Shown piece by piece: positions 25,910 through 34,822 of a DNA stretch of 64,000 nt (positions are counted from its first letter, which is position 1; each line of letters starts with the position of its first letter). Below the pieces are notes generated by a model. It made no database searches. It had not been told where the DNA came from and saw only the letters and a list, made by a program, of their open reading frames with translations. The translations under genes and the position numbers were made by a program. This DNA comes from Novosphingobium sp. MD-1 (GTDB lineage Bacteria; Pseudomonadota; Alphaproteobacteria; Sphingomonadales; Sphingomonadaceae). The stretch covers positions 389,501-453,500 of the forward strand of contig NZ_BBXA01000030.1 of NCBI RefSeq assembly GCF_001014975.1, read 5' to 3'.

Positions 25910-28096
25910 CTAGAACTTCAGGCTTGCTCGAACATTCCACATCCGCGGCAGGGACAACTGAACGTTTTGATTTGCCCCTACACCCGGAAAGCCGAAACCG
26001 CCCGGACCGATAGAGACCGGAACCTGGTTGTTGAACAGGTTGCTGACATTGAACGCCAGCCGGAAGTTTTTGTCGATCTCGGCTTCGATCGACATGTCGA
26101 CGGTGTCGCGAGACGGGATCCGCAACGCGGCGCTGTTATCGCGATCCTGGAAGAAGCCATCGACATAGCTGTATTGCGCGCGCCCGCCCAAGGTGAGCCT
26201 GTCATTCACAGGCACTCGCAATGTGGCGGTTAGGCTGGCCGTCAGTTTGGGAGAATTCGGAATACGGTTGCCGTCGAAGATCAACGGTGCGCCGCCGGCC
26301 GTAGTATCGCGGTAGTCCTTGAATCGCGCGTCAGCGTAGCCGAGGGTTCCGACAACCGTGAACGGCTTGAAGGGACGAACCTTAACTTCCCCTTCGAACC
26401 CACGGATTCTCGCGCTCGCAGCATTCGAGACAACCGCGATCAGCGCCCCGCCGCCGCCCAGCACTGGCACAAGTTTCGCGGTCTGGATGTCGCCATAATT
26501 TTGCTGGAAGCCGGAGAATGCAAAGCCCAGATCACCGTTAAGCACGTCACCCTTCAAACCAACTTCGTAGTTGGTCAGCTGCTCGCGATTGAACCGCAAT
26601 TGTTTGAACGAGGTGATCAAGAAGCTTGTGACATTGTCGAGGTTCCAGCCCCCGCTCTTGTATCCGCGCGACACCGTACCGTAGATCGATACGCTTGGCG
26701 CAAGCTTGTAGCGCAAGGTAACCAAGGGCGAGAAATCGGTGTCGGAACCAGCATCGGTTTCACGTGGCAGGGTGGGTGCAACGAACGGGAAGCCTTGCTG
26801 ACGGAAGTCTAGGGTCTGCTTCTCATAGGTCAGTCGTGCCCCGAGCGTCAGCGTCAGGCGCGGTAGCGCCTCCCAATCAGCATTGACGAAGCCGGCGAAG
26901 GATTCCGATCCCACCATCCCGCTCGTAGAACCGGTCAGCCCTCTCAAGAATCCCGGGACGTTGGCAATATTGCCAAAAGTGCTCGAGGCGTAACCGTCAA
27001 CGTCCTGCTTGAAATAGTAAAGACCGCTGACAAAGGAAAATCGAGACCCCATCTTGCCAGCAAGGCGCAACTCTTGGGAGAATTGCCATTGATCCTGCTT
27101 CTTCTGGCTGTCCACGACTGCCAATGGGCCGAAGTCGGGGTCATTATTGCGCAACGAGGAGGCGGTCCGGTAGGCGGTAATCGAAGTCAGGGTCAGATCA
27201 GTTGAGGTTGACCAGTCTATCTGACCCGAAACACCGAATAGCTCGCGCTTCGCAATCGGGGGGAGGTTAGTGTTGGTCTTGTAGGTGCCAGTGACAGCGC
27301 CATATCCGCTGATCGGCTGCGGTACAGGAGCAAGCTGGTCCTCGTTCGTATAATCTGCTGACAGCAAGACCGATACATCGTTGTTTGGCCGCCACAGGGC
27401 CTTGATCCGCCCGCCGACGGAATCGATGTCGCCGATATCCTGTCCGTCGAAGACGTTGGTGATATAGCCGCGCCGAGTGGTCCGGAAGCCACCGATGCTG
27501 ATTGCAAGATTGTCTTCGGCAACGGGGCCGGTCAGGAAGGCAGAAAACCGGCGTTCGTCATAACTGCCAAGCTGCACTGTTGCGTCGCTGCCGAATTCGA
27601 ATTCGGGCTTGCGAGTGGTGATGCTGATCGCACCAGCGATGGAATTGCGTCCGAACAAAGTCCCTTGTGGGCCTCTGAGGAACTCGACCCGCTCGGTGTC
27701 GAACAGTTCCTGGTTGAAGCTGTAAAGCTTACCTTGAACCACGCCGTCGACGTAAACACCAACACCGGAATCAAATCCTGCGTTCACCCGTGACTGGCTG
27801 GCGACCCCGCGCACGACGATCAGCGATAGAGAGTCATTCCCGTTACTGATGTTGACCAGATTCGGGACCGAATTGGCCAGGTCGAGCAGTCGCAGGGACG
27901 CCTTCGCATCGATATCGCCGGCTCCCAGAGCGCTGATTGACAGCGGCACATCGACAATTCGCTCATCCCGCTTGCGGGCTGTCACGACGATCGCGTTGTC
28001 TTTAACCTCCGGCTCGGCTGAAGGCGAATCGGCCTCCTGCGCGAAGGCAGGCATGCTGATCAGCATAGCACTAAGAAAAAACGGGAACTTACGCAT
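25910..28096 (-). CDS. TonB-dependent outer-membrane receptor (copy 1)
   Basis: This 728-residue protein has a signal peptide ending in MPAFA, a TonB-box-like AIVVTARKRDERIVDVPLS, a plug domain (VEFLRGPQGTLFGRNSIAGA), and a beta-barrel ending in MWNVRASLKF with the C-terminal phenylalanine of outer-membrane barrels. It should take up a large substrate across the outer membrane using TonB-ExbBD energy. It is strongly similar to the receptor at 49066-51246, sharing for example YGT-S-G-KSGGWN and ARLRGFE-like blocks. Two TetR-type operators lie just upstream. A cyclic heptapeptide near 1 kDa is too large for ordinary porins, so microcystin or its fragments are plausible cargo (inference). Confidence 0.93.
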   Translation of the reverse strand: MRKFPFFLSAMLISMPAFAQEADSPSAEPEVKDNAIVVTARKRDERIVDVPLSISALGAGDIDAKASLRLLDLANSVPNLVNISNGNDSLSLIVVRGVASQSRVNAGFDSGVGVYVDGVVQGKLYSFNQELFDTERVEFLRGPQGTLFGRNSIAGAISITTRKPEFEFGSDATVQLGSYDERRFSAFLTGPVAEDNLAISIGGFRTTRRGYITNVFDGQDIGDIDSVGGRIKALWRPNNDVSVLLSADYTNEDQLAPVPQPISGYGAVTGTYKTNTNLPPIAKRELFGVSGQIDWSTSTDLTLTSITAYRTASSLRNNDPDFGPLAVVDSQKKQDQWQFSQELRLAGKMGSRFSFVSGLYYFKQDVDGYASSTFGNIANVPGFLRGLTGSTSGMVGSESFAGFVNADWEALPRLTLTLGARLTYEKQTLDFRQQGFPFVAPTLPRETDAGSDTDFSPLVTLRYKLAPSVSIYGTVSRGYKSGGWNLDNVTSFLITSFKQLRFNREQLTNYEVGLKGDVLNGDLGFAFSGFQQNYGDIQTAKLVPVLGGGGALIAVVSNAASARIRGFEGEVKVRPFKPFTVVGTLGYADARFKDYRDTTAGGAPLIFDGNRIPNSPKLTASLTATLRVPVNDRLTLGGRAQYSYVDGFFQDRDNSAALRIPSRDTVDMSIEAEIDKNFRLAFNVSNLFNNQVPVSIGPGGFGFPGVGANQNVQLSLPRMWNVRASLKF

Positions 28097-28141
28097 CGGC
28101 CCCTCTCCCCTTGATTACCTCATTGTCGGCGCGGTGTATCA

Positions 28142-28163
28142 TTAATCGACCGGTCGGGCAATT
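28142..28163. promoter_or_regulatory. TetR-type operator, site 2a
   Basis: CGACCGGTCG is a perfect 10-bp core, with TTAAT on the left and GGCAAT on the right completing most of the longer palindrome. It lies about 50 bp before the TonB receptor start. Confidence 0.65.
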
Positions 28164-28167
28164 TATA

Positions 28168-28187
28168 TAATCCGACCGGTCGATAAA
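28168..28187. promoter_or_regulatory. TetR-type operator, site 2b
   Basis: This is a second perfect CGACCGGTCG core centred 26 bp from site 2a, so the two face nearly the same side of the helix. It suggests cooperative or double occupancy at the divergent receptor/peptidase promoter. Confidence 0.62.
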
Positions 28188-28484
28188 CACCTTCAGGGGT
28201 ATGGATCGGATGAATGTGACGCATGAGCACAACTGGAGTCTCGTGAGGTCGCTTTGCCCTGGTGAACTGGGCCGAACCTTTGCCGTGGATGGGATCGGTC
28301 CGCTTAGATGGTTGGGCATTTCGACCACAAGACCCAAGGGTCCTGCGGCATACTTGGCCGGGCAAACGCGATCAGGTGAGCTGGCGGAGTCGACTGTCAG
28401 GGATCCGCAATTCCGGTTGCATTATCCGTCCGGACGGTTAAAGCATGAACCCACGCTCTGATCACTCGATTTTCTAGGGGCCAA

Positions 28485-29582
28485 ATGACAAGCCAAAAGA
28501 CGAAATGCAGATTTCGCGACCTTGGGTTAACGATCGGCACGCTGCCGACGGGGCCCTTGAATGCGATTACCGATGTGGCCGGGGTCCGCGTTGGGCACGT
28601 AACGCGGATTGCCGACGCACCGCACGTCTTGCGGACCGGAGTCACTGCCATCCAGCCGCTGAACGTGCCCTATTGGCAGGAATCCGTCTTTGCCGGCTTC
28701 CATTCCTTCAACGGATTCGGTGAAGTTACCGGTAGTCATTGGATTGCTGAAACTGGTGTGCTCACCTCGCCAATCTGTATGAGCTCGGCTTTTTCGATCG
28801 GGGTGCTGCGTGATACGCTGCTGGCCCATCCCAAGCAGAATGGGATTGATGACCGCTGGCATCAGCCAATGGCCGGAGAAACCTTCGATGGCGTACTCAA
28901 TGACGGCTGGGAAGGGCCGATTACCCGGGCAGACGTCACCGCTGCGCTCGATGGGGCCAGTGGCGGCCGGGTTGCCGAAGGATCGATTGGTGGCGGAACC
29001 GGCATGATGACGTTCGAATTCAAGAGCGGAATCGGGACTTCTTCGAGAGTAGCGGCCACCCCATGCGGTAGCTTTACCGTCGGCGCTCTGGTCCAGTCCA
29101 ATTTTGGCAACCGGTCCGAGCTTACCGTCGATGGTGTTCCGGTCGGTCGGCATATCGGTTATGAAGTCGTGGATAGCCCCCAACGACGCGACCAGGGCTC
29201 GATCGTGATTGTGCTCGCAACAGATGCGCCGCTGTTGCCGCCGCAATGCGCAAGACTGGCGCGGCGCGGCGGCATCGGCCTGGGCCGCGTCGGTGGTTTC
29301 GGTTCAAATAGATCGGGCGATTTCATAGTCGCCTTTTCGACCGGTAATCGCGTACCCTTTAATGATGTCGCTATTGCAGAGGGTCTTCGCATGCTGCCCA
29401 ATGAGGCCATGAATCCGCTCTTTCGCGCAGCCTCTGAAGCGGTCGAAGAGGCGATCGTCAATTCCATGACCATGTCGGATTCAATGACTGGAGTGGATGG
29501 GACAACTGTGCACGCTCTGCCGACTGACAAGCTCGTCGAAGTTATGCAACGCTATGGCCGCGGGCCCGAGAGCACGTCATGA
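28485..29582 (+). CDS. P1 family peptidase (DmpA / beta-aminopeptidase type)
   Basis: This 365-residue Ntn-hydrolase has TDVAGVRVGHVTR near residue 30, the GSIGGGTGMM segment, and the self-processing site in DQGSIVIVLATDAPLLPPQC, where Ser239 becomes the N-terminal nucleophile. This is the DmpA/BapA family. Members release N-terminal D-amino acids or beta-amino acids from peptides. Adda is a beta-amino acid and microcystin contains D-residues, so it is a good candidate for processing linear products (inference). It is the first gene of a four-gene operon with overlapping stops and starts. Confidence 0.9.
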   Translation: MTSQKTKCRFRDLGLTIGTLPTGPLNAITDVAGVRVGHVTRIADAPHVLRTGVTAIQPLNVPYWQESVFAGFHSFNGFGEVTGSHWIAETGVLTSPICMSSAFSIGVLRDTLLAHPKQNGIDDRWHQPMAGETFDGVLNDGWEGPITRADVTAALDGASGGRVAEGSIGGGTGMMTFEFKSGIGTSSRVAATPCGSFTVGALVQSNFGNRSELTVDGVPVGRHIGYEVVDSPQRRDQGSIVIVLATDAPLLPPQCARLARRGGIGLGRVGGFGSNRSGDFIVAFSTGNRVPFNDVAIAEGLRMLPNEAMNPLFRAASEAVEEAIVNSMTMSDSMTGVDGTTVHALPTDKLVEVMQRYGRGPESTS

Positions 29583-30730
29583 ATTGCGCCGATGTACTAG
29601 TAATCGGAGGCGGGATCGCCGGCATGTCAGCTGCCGCGGGGCTGTCAAGAAACGCCCGCGTGGTGGTGCTTGAAGCTGAACTAGCGCTGGGTTATCATTC
29701 TTCCGGGCGTAGCGCGACATACTACCATTTCGGCATTGGCAACCGTGCAGTGCGCGCCATGACCGCCTATAGCCGGGAGTTTTTCGAGCAACCGCCAGGC
29801 GACTTCTCGGACCAACCATTTTGCAGGCCGACACCAGCGTTGTTCGTAGCTCGCCCGACAATGGTGGAGGCGCTGGCTGGGCTCGAAACCGAGATGCGGC
29901 TGTTCACCAACACGATCGAGCGGATCGACGAAAAAGGTATGCTGGCAATGGTGCCAGTACTGAAGACTGGCGGAGAGGGCATAGTCGAAGGAGTGGTCGA
30001 TTACGGCGGTCGCCGGCTCGATGCCGACCGATTGCTGCAAGCTTATGCCCGAAGGGTCAAGCATGGCAAGGGTGAAACCGTTACCGGAGCCCGCGTCGTG
30101 TGCATCGAGTACAAGGCAGGCTTGTGGCAGGTGACAACCGAACGCGGACAGCAATATGCTGCGCCCGTGCTGATCAATGCGGCCGGAGCTTGGGCTGATC
30201 ATGTGGGACGACTGGCAGGCGTGCGGCAACTTGGCCTTGAGCCCAAGCGGCGAACGGTCATCATGTTTGACCCTCCCCATGGAATCGGGGCCAGCGAATG
30301 GCCGTTCGTCAAGGCCGCGGTGGACGATTTCTACATGATCCCGGAATCCGGACGGATTCTGGCGTCGCCAGTGGACGAAGTCGATAGTCCTCCCACCGAC
30401 GCCCAGCCTGAGGAATATGATCTCGCGTTGGCCGCGTGGAAAGTCGAGGAATATACGACGATGACGGTGCCGAGGATTCAACATCGTTGGGCAGGGCTGC
30501 GATCCTTCGTATCCGACCGCGTGCCAACGGCCGGTTTCGCGCCCGACGCCGATGGGTTCTTCTGGCTGGCTGGGCAAGGTGGATACGGATTGCAGACAGC
30601 GCCTGCAATGGCAGCAATTGTCTCTGCGCTCGTAACGGGCGGGCCGTGGCCGGAAGGCTTAGCCTCCCTAGGTTTGACACCGGATCAGGTCTTGCCGGAT
30701 CGTCTGGTGGGTGGGGAGGTCTCGCTATGA
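29579..30730 (+). CDS. FAD-dependent amine/D-amino-acid oxidase (DAO family)
   Basis: This 383-residue protein has an N-terminal dinucleotide fold (DVLVIGGGIAGMSAAAGLSR), LGYHSSGRSATYYHFGIGNR, and near the C-terminus RWAGLRSFVSDRVPTAGFAP then FFWLAGQGGYGLQTAPAMAA. This is the glycine/D-amino-acid oxidase (DAO) family. It would oxidise an amine or D-amino acid to an imine and then a keto acid, releasing H2O2 or passing electrons on. It overlaps the peptidase gene and the aminotransferase gene by ATGA, so the three are translationally coupled. Confidence 0.88.
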   Translation: MNCADVLVIGGGIAGMSAAAGLSRNARVVVLEAELALGYHSSGRSATYYHFGIGNRAVRAMTAYSREFFEQPPGDFSDQPFCRPTPALFVARPTMVEALAGLETEMRLFTNTIERIDEKGMLAMVPVLKTGGEGIVEGVVDYGGRRLDADRLLQAYARRVKHGKGETVTGARVVCIEYKAGLWQVTTERGQQYAAPVLINAAGAWADHVGRLAGVRQLGLEPKRRTVIMFDPPHGIGASEWPFVKAAVDDFYMIPESGRILASPVDEVDSPPTDAQPEEYDLALAAWKVEEYTTMTVPRIQHRWAGLRSFVSDRVPTAGFAPDADGFFWLAGQGGYGLQTAPAMAAIVSALVTGGPWPEGLASLGLTPDQVLPDRLVGGEVSL

Positions 30731-32058
30731 CCAATGTAATGCGCCGGCTGCTCGGCCGTGATTATCCTGTCGCCGTTGGGGGCGATGGCCCCTATGTCAT
30801 CGATGGTTCGGGCCGGCGATATCTCGATGCCGCGTCGGGGGCTGGGGTCTCGTGCCTCGGGCACAGCGCCACCCGGGTTGCGGATGCTGTATCCGCCCAG
30901 GCGCATATCATGCCCTATCTCTACAACGCCTACTTCACGACGGATGCAGTCGAACGTTTCGCAGAAGCGCTGGTTGCCGCGACGCCGGCCGGGCTCGACT
31001 GGGTCTATCCCGGTTCAGGCGGGTCGGAATCGATGGATGGCGCACTCAAGCTCGCGCTTCAGTTTCATAATGAGAACGGTGAACCCGGTCGGACCCGCTT
31101 TATCTCCCGGCGCCAAAGCTATCATGGATGTACTATCGGAGCACTCGGCGTTAGCGGGAACCTGATCCGCAGATCGCTCTTCGAGGGTTTTCTACCCCCG
31201 CATCATTTTGTCTCGCCTTGCTATGCCTACCGCGAGCAGAGCAGTAGCGAAACTGAAGCTGAATATGTCCGCCGGCTCGCAGACGAGCTGGAACACGCCA
31301 TCATTCAACTTGGTCCGGAGAACGTCGCCGGATTCGTTGCGGAAACTGTCGTTGGCGCCACTGCGGGATGTATTCCGCCAGTTCCTGGTTATTTCCAGGC
31401 GATCCAGGCGGTCTGTCAAAAGTATGGTGTCCTTCTTATCCTCGACGAAATCCTGGCAGGCGCCGGACGCTGCGGAACCTACCTTGCATGCGAACAGGAT
31501 GGGGTGGTTCCTGACATCGCCGTGGTGGCGAAAGGCCTTGGCGCCGGTTATCAGCCGCTTAGCGCAATCCTCGTCAGCGATCGGATCGTGGCAACCTTGG
31601 CTGGGGGGCGAGGATTCTTTTTCCATGGCCATACCTATAACTGTCACGCGACCGCCGCTGCGGCGGGCTGCGCTGTACTGCAGGAAATCGAAGAACAGGA
31701 CCTCCTTGCCAATGTGCGCCGCCAAGGGAAACTCTTGCGGCAATCCTTGACTGATAAGTTCAACCAGCATCCCCATATTGGCGATGTGCGCGGGCGTGGG
31801 CTGCTGCTCGGAATTGAACTTGTCGCCGATCGGGAGAGCAAGGAACCATTCGCTCCTGAGCGAATGGTTTGGAACGCTATCCAGAGCGCGGCGATGGACA
31901 GCGGTCTGCTGTGCTATCCGGGGTTCGGGACAGTGGATGGCACGCGAGGTGACCACATCTTGCTTGCTCCCCCGTTCATCATCACCGAAGCGCAGGTGGG
32001 CGAAATCGTTGACAAGCTCGCGTTGGCGATCGACCAAGCAATTGCGGGTACGGCCTGA
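30727..32058 (+). CDS. class III aminotransferase (PLP)
   Basis: This 443-residue fold-type I PLP enzyme has YPGSGGSESMDGALKLALQF, the PLP-pyridine aspartate in LLILDEILAGAGRCGTY (D240), and the Schiff-base lysine in VVAKGLGAGYQPL (K269). Class III members include beta-amino-acid and omega-amino-acid transaminases. In this setting it could remove the 3-amino group of Adda and leave a 3-oxo acid ready for thiolysis once activated (inference). The ATG at 30727 overlaps the stop before it as ATGA. A longer frame starting at 30436 is a run-through of the oxidase gene. Confidence 0.9.
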   Translation: MTNVMRRLLGRDYPVAVGGDGPYVIDGSGRRYLDAASGAGVSCLGHSATRVADAVSAQAHIMPYLYNAYFTTDAVERFAEALVAATPAGLDWVYPGSGGSESMDGALKLALQFHNENGEPGRTRFISRRQSYHGCTIGALGVSGNLIRRSLFEGFLPPHHFVSPCYAYREQSSSETEAEYVRRLADELEHAIIQLGPENVAGFVAETVVGATAGCIPPVPGYFQAIQAVCQKYGVLLILDEILAGAGRCGTYLACEQDGVVPDIAVVAKGLGAGYQPLSAILVSDRIVATLAGGRGFFFHGHTYNCHATAAAAGCAVLQEIEEQDLLANVRRQGKLLRQSLTDKFNQHPHIGDVRGRGLLLGIELVADRESKEPFAPERMVWNAIQSAAMDSGLLCYPGFGTVDGTRGDHILLAPPFIITEAQVGEIVDKLALAIDQAIAGTA

Positions 32059-32774
32059 TGCGCAGACCACTGATCGGTGTTACGGCTGATGTCGAATTAC
32101 GAAGTGATGCCCGGCAACTTCATTATTTCGCCAACAAGGCCATGATGAGAGCCTTGTCCAGTGCGGGCGCGTTGCCTGTGATGCTCCCGCACGAGGCCGA
32201 GTTCATCGATGACTATCTCGGCGTGCTGGACGGTGTGCTCATTTCCGGCGGCGGGTATCAATTTCCTCACCCCCTTCTTATCGATCCCGCAACTGTTGAT
32301 CAGGAACCAGTGGAGAAAGTCGCGCGGACACGGTTTGAATTGGCTTTAGTGCAGCGCGCGACGGAGCGGGATCTCCCTCTTCTCGGTATCTGTGGTGGCT
32401 TCCAAGTCATGAATGTCGCAGCGGGCGGCACAATCGTTCCTTCACTCAAGTCACTGCGTCCCGAATGGCACATGCATCGTGACGCGGCACCCTATGAGGA
32501 AGCTGCACACGAGGTCGTCACCATGCCGGGGAGCCTTCTTAGTGAAATTGTTGGTTGCGACAGCTTCCCGGTCAACAGTCTGCATTCGCAGGGTGTCATC
32601 GAGCCTGGAGTCGACGCGAGCACAGCAGCAGTTGCGCCGGATGGTATTGTTGAAGCGATTGAGCGACGGGACCGCCGCTTCTGGATCGCGACGCAGTGGC
32701 ACCCGGAGTTCCATATTTCGGAAGCTGACGGTTGCCTGTTTGACGCATTCGTCGCCGCAGCGGCTGCTCGGTAG
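32058..32774 (+). CDS. class I glutamine amidotransferase-like, gamma-glutamyl hydrolase (PuuD-like, C26)
   Basis: This 238-residue protein has the nucleophile C112 in LLGICGGFQVMN and the H-x-E pair in ATQWHPEF (H215, E217), the catalytic triad of the C26 family. PuuD hydrolyses gamma-glutamyl-gamma-aminobutyrate. D-Glu in microcystin is linked through its gamma-carboxyl group, so a hydrolase of gamma-glutamyl amides fits the context (inference). Its ATG shares the last A of the aminotransferase TGA stop. It is the last gene of the operon, convergent with the hydratase. Confidence 0.86.
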   Translation: MRRPLIGVTADVELRSDARQLHYFANKAMMRALSSAGALPVMLPHEAEFIDDYLGVLDGVLISGGGYQFPHPLLIDPATVDQEPVEKVARTRFELALVQRATERDLPLLGICGGFQVMNVAAGGTIVPSLKSLRPEWHMHRDAAPYEEAAHEVVTMPGSLLSEIVGCDSFPVNSLHSQGVIEPGVDASTAAVAPDGIVEAIERRDRRFWIATQWHPEFHISEADGCLFDAFVAAAAAR

Positions 32775-32789
32775 ATTTCGGCACCAACC

Positions 32790-33560
32790 TTATGAGCCTT
32801 GGAGCAGGGCGACTGCAGAAGTCAGAGCAGCTTGGGTTACTGGGTCCCGCATTCGTTCAGCCTGAGCCCGGGCCTCTGCCAGTAATCCCGCTTCAGCCTC
32901 CTCGGATGCCAGCAGAGCTCTGATAGCGCCATGTGTTCCGCGCGGAACGCCAGCCAGCTTGATCGACAGCTTCTGCACGGAATCGTGAAGTCCATCCGCG
33001 GGCACGACAGTTTCAGCAAGGCCCAAGCTAAGGCATTCCTCAGCAGACAGTGAGCCCCCAGTCATTAGCAGGGCGCGCGCGCGCGCCATGCCCACTGCCG
33101 CGATCAGGCTGCGGTTGATACCTGTGTCAGGAACTAGACCTAGCCGAGCAAACGGGAAGAGCAGCCGTGCGTTTGAAGACATGACCAGGATATCCGCGAG
33201 CAATGCGATGCCCGCGCCCGAACCTGCGGCTGCACCGTCAACAGCAGCGACGATGGCGACCGGAGATCCCGAAATCGCTGCCGCTAGCCGTCCAGTCTGG
33301 TCCGCGACGATCGCGGCCATGTCATCGGCAGAGCTGTCAGCAAGAGCATCAAGCGCAGCTCCAGCCGAAAAGATTCCATCCTTCCCCGTCAGGACAATGA
33401 CCCCTACATCGTTGGTTGCGGCCAGATCGTTGATCAGGTCGGCGATGCGACCTAGGTCAACCGGCCCCAGCGAATTGCCCCGCTCCGGCGATGCAAGGCG
33501 TGCGATCGCGATCGGTCCGTCGCGTTCGACCTCGAGCGCGATCGCATACCCTTTGCTCAT
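32790..33560 (-). CDS. enoyl-CoA hydratase/isomerase family protein
   Basis: This 256-residue crotonase-fold protein has IARLASPERGNSLGPVDLGR, then GKDGIFSAGAALDAL and AVDGAAAGSGAGIALLADIL, followed by LLFPFARLGLVPDTGINRSL. An aspartate in PDTG replaces the glutamate typical of hydratases, which is usual in isomerase-type and PaaG-like members. It overlaps the SDR stop by four bases, so both are one transcript. It may shift or hydrate a double bond of the Adda-derived chain (inference). Confidence 0.86.
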   Translation of the reverse strand: MSKGYAIALEVERDGPIAIARLASPERGNSLGPVDLGRIADLINDLAATNDVGVIVLTGKDGIFSAGAALDALADSSADDMAAIVADQTGRLAAAISGSPVAIVAAVDGAAAGSGAGIALLADILVMSSNARLLFPFARLGLVPDTGINRSLIAAVGMARARALLMTGGSLSAEECLSLGLAETVVPADGLHDSVQKLSIKLAGVPRGTHGAIRALLASEEAEAGLLAEARAQAERMRDPVTQAALTSAVALLQGS

Positions 33561-34462
33561 GCGCCTTCCATAATCTTCTGGAAGGGTGCCATCCCTGCTG
33601 CAAAGTCACTTGGTGCCTCTGCGCCAGCAAAATTGACAATCGTCGACCATGCGTCGCGAACCTGTTCCGGCGAGAAATCTTCACCGCCTCCGATCCGTTC
33701 GCCTCGGGTACGTTGCCAGCGCAGCTTGCTGACCCACCCGCCGCCTACTTCGAACAAGCTGCCAGTCTCGCTGCAGGTTTCGTGCGCCAGCCAACCGACA
33801 AGCGGGCTGACAAGTTCTGCGCGCATCGGTGCGAGCTGTTCAGGAGTCATGACTGTTCGGGTCAGGCGCGAATCCGCCGCCGGTGCAATAGAGTTGACAT
33901 GAATGTTGCGTGCGCGTCCTTCAACCGCGAGGGCCTGGGTGAAACCGTGGAGCGCAAGCTTGAAAGTACCATAGTTTACCTGGCCGAAGTTGCCATATAT
34001 CCCAGCGGCCGAAGAAGTATTGATGATCCTGCCGTAGCTCTGGTCGCGCAGTCGCGGCCAGGCGGCATGGACGATCCGGAATGCTCCCAGCAAATGGACG
34101 TCATAGAGATCGCTCCAGTCCTGCTCGGTCATCCTGTGAAACCCAACATCACGCAGGAACCCGGCATTGTTGATGATGATGTCAATCTGCCCGAAATGAT
34201 CGAGCGCCGCTTCAACGAGCCTTGCACCATCGATGACCGAGTCCGTATTGACGACCGCTTCGCCTCCGGCCGCGCGAATCTCCTCGACAACCTTTGCCGC
34301 TGGGCCAGCGTCAGTCCCCGCGCCGGCCGCCGACGATCCAAGGTCGTTGACAAGCACACGTGCGCCCCTGCTAGCGAGCATTAGAGCATGTGCCCGGCCT
34401 AGGCCTCCGCCAGCACCAGTGACAATGGCAACCCGTCCATCGTAGCGAAGTGTATCAGTCAT
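33557..34462 (-). CDS. SDR, (3R)-hydroxyacyl-CoA dehydrogenase-like (17-beta-HSD type 4 family)
   Basis: This 301-residue SDR has TGAGGGLGRAHALMLASRGA, NNAGFLRDVGFHRMTEQDW, then INTSSAAGIYGNFGQVNYGT with FKLAL completing YxxxK. The GIYGNFGQ-NY block is the hallmark of the dehydrogenase domain of peroxisomal multifunctional enzyme 2. That domain oxidises D-3-hydroxyacyl-CoA, including branched and bile-acid side chains. MaoC-type hydratases such as the pair at 21768-22620 make this stereoisomer, so the two fit one pathway. Confidence 0.88.
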   Translation of the reverse strand: MTDTLRYDGRVAIVTGAGGGLGRAHALMLASRGARVLVNDLGSSAAGAGTDAGPAAKVVEEIRAAGGEAVVNTDSVIDGARLVEAALDHFGQIDIIINNAGFLRDVGFHRMTEQDWSDLYDVHLLGAFRIVHAAWPRLRDQSYGRIINTSSAAGIYGNFGQVNYGTFKLALHGFTQALAVEGRARNIHVNSIAPAADSRLTRTVMTPEQLAPMRAELVSPLVGWLAHETCSETGSLFEVGGGWVSKLRWQRTRGERIGGGEDFSPEQVRDAWSTIVNFAGAEAPSDFAAGMAPFQKIMEGA

Positions 34463-34822
34463 CAGTCTTCCCTTCGGATCAAAAATTTCTAAGCACCGTA
34501 GCGATATTCAAAGTCCGATCATGTGCCCCGTTTGGTTCCCTGCAACGAACGGTGCGACCGCCTGCCGGCCCGCGTAAATGATTAGCAATCTTGCAACACC
34601 GGGCTTCTGCCGCGTAAGGTCGGGAGCCATATGCGGCGGGCAACGCCATCGAAGCGAGGCCAGCCCGCATCAGGCTTGAAGCACCGGGCTGCTGCAGGAG
34701 ATGGCTGCGACCGGCAACAAAGAGAGCCTTGGGATGGAAACCATGCAAGGGTCCTGATTGGCTGGCTCCCGATGTGCCACAGCAATCGGTCAGGTGAGCA
34801 AGGGTCTCTCCTCTGAGCGTAA
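34463..34822. other. intergenic region between SDR-hydratase unit and acyl-CoA dehydrogenase unit
   Basis: About 360 bp without a credible gene. Minus-strand frames here overlap each other and have no family signature. No TetR-type operator is seen, so the SDR unit is either read through from upstream or uses another promoter. Confidence 0.4.

Larger units (their letters stand above)
28097..28484. other. divergent promoter region, TonB receptor / peptide operon
   Basis: The left part holds two TetR-type operators (28142-28163 and 28168-28187). The rest (28200-28484) shows no gene and no clear promoter by eye. Confidence 0.5.

Noticed and set aside
30436..30726. Longer N-terminus for the class III aminotransferase
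   Set aside because: The added 97 residues are an out-of-frame reading of the FAD oxidase; the ATG at 30727 fits the family start.
31418..31428. CAAAAGTATGG inside the class III aminotransferase gene, same 11-mer as the MalT-region element
   Set aside because: It lies within a conserved coding region (encoding QKYG), has no inverted repeat and no promoter role is evident; chance match.
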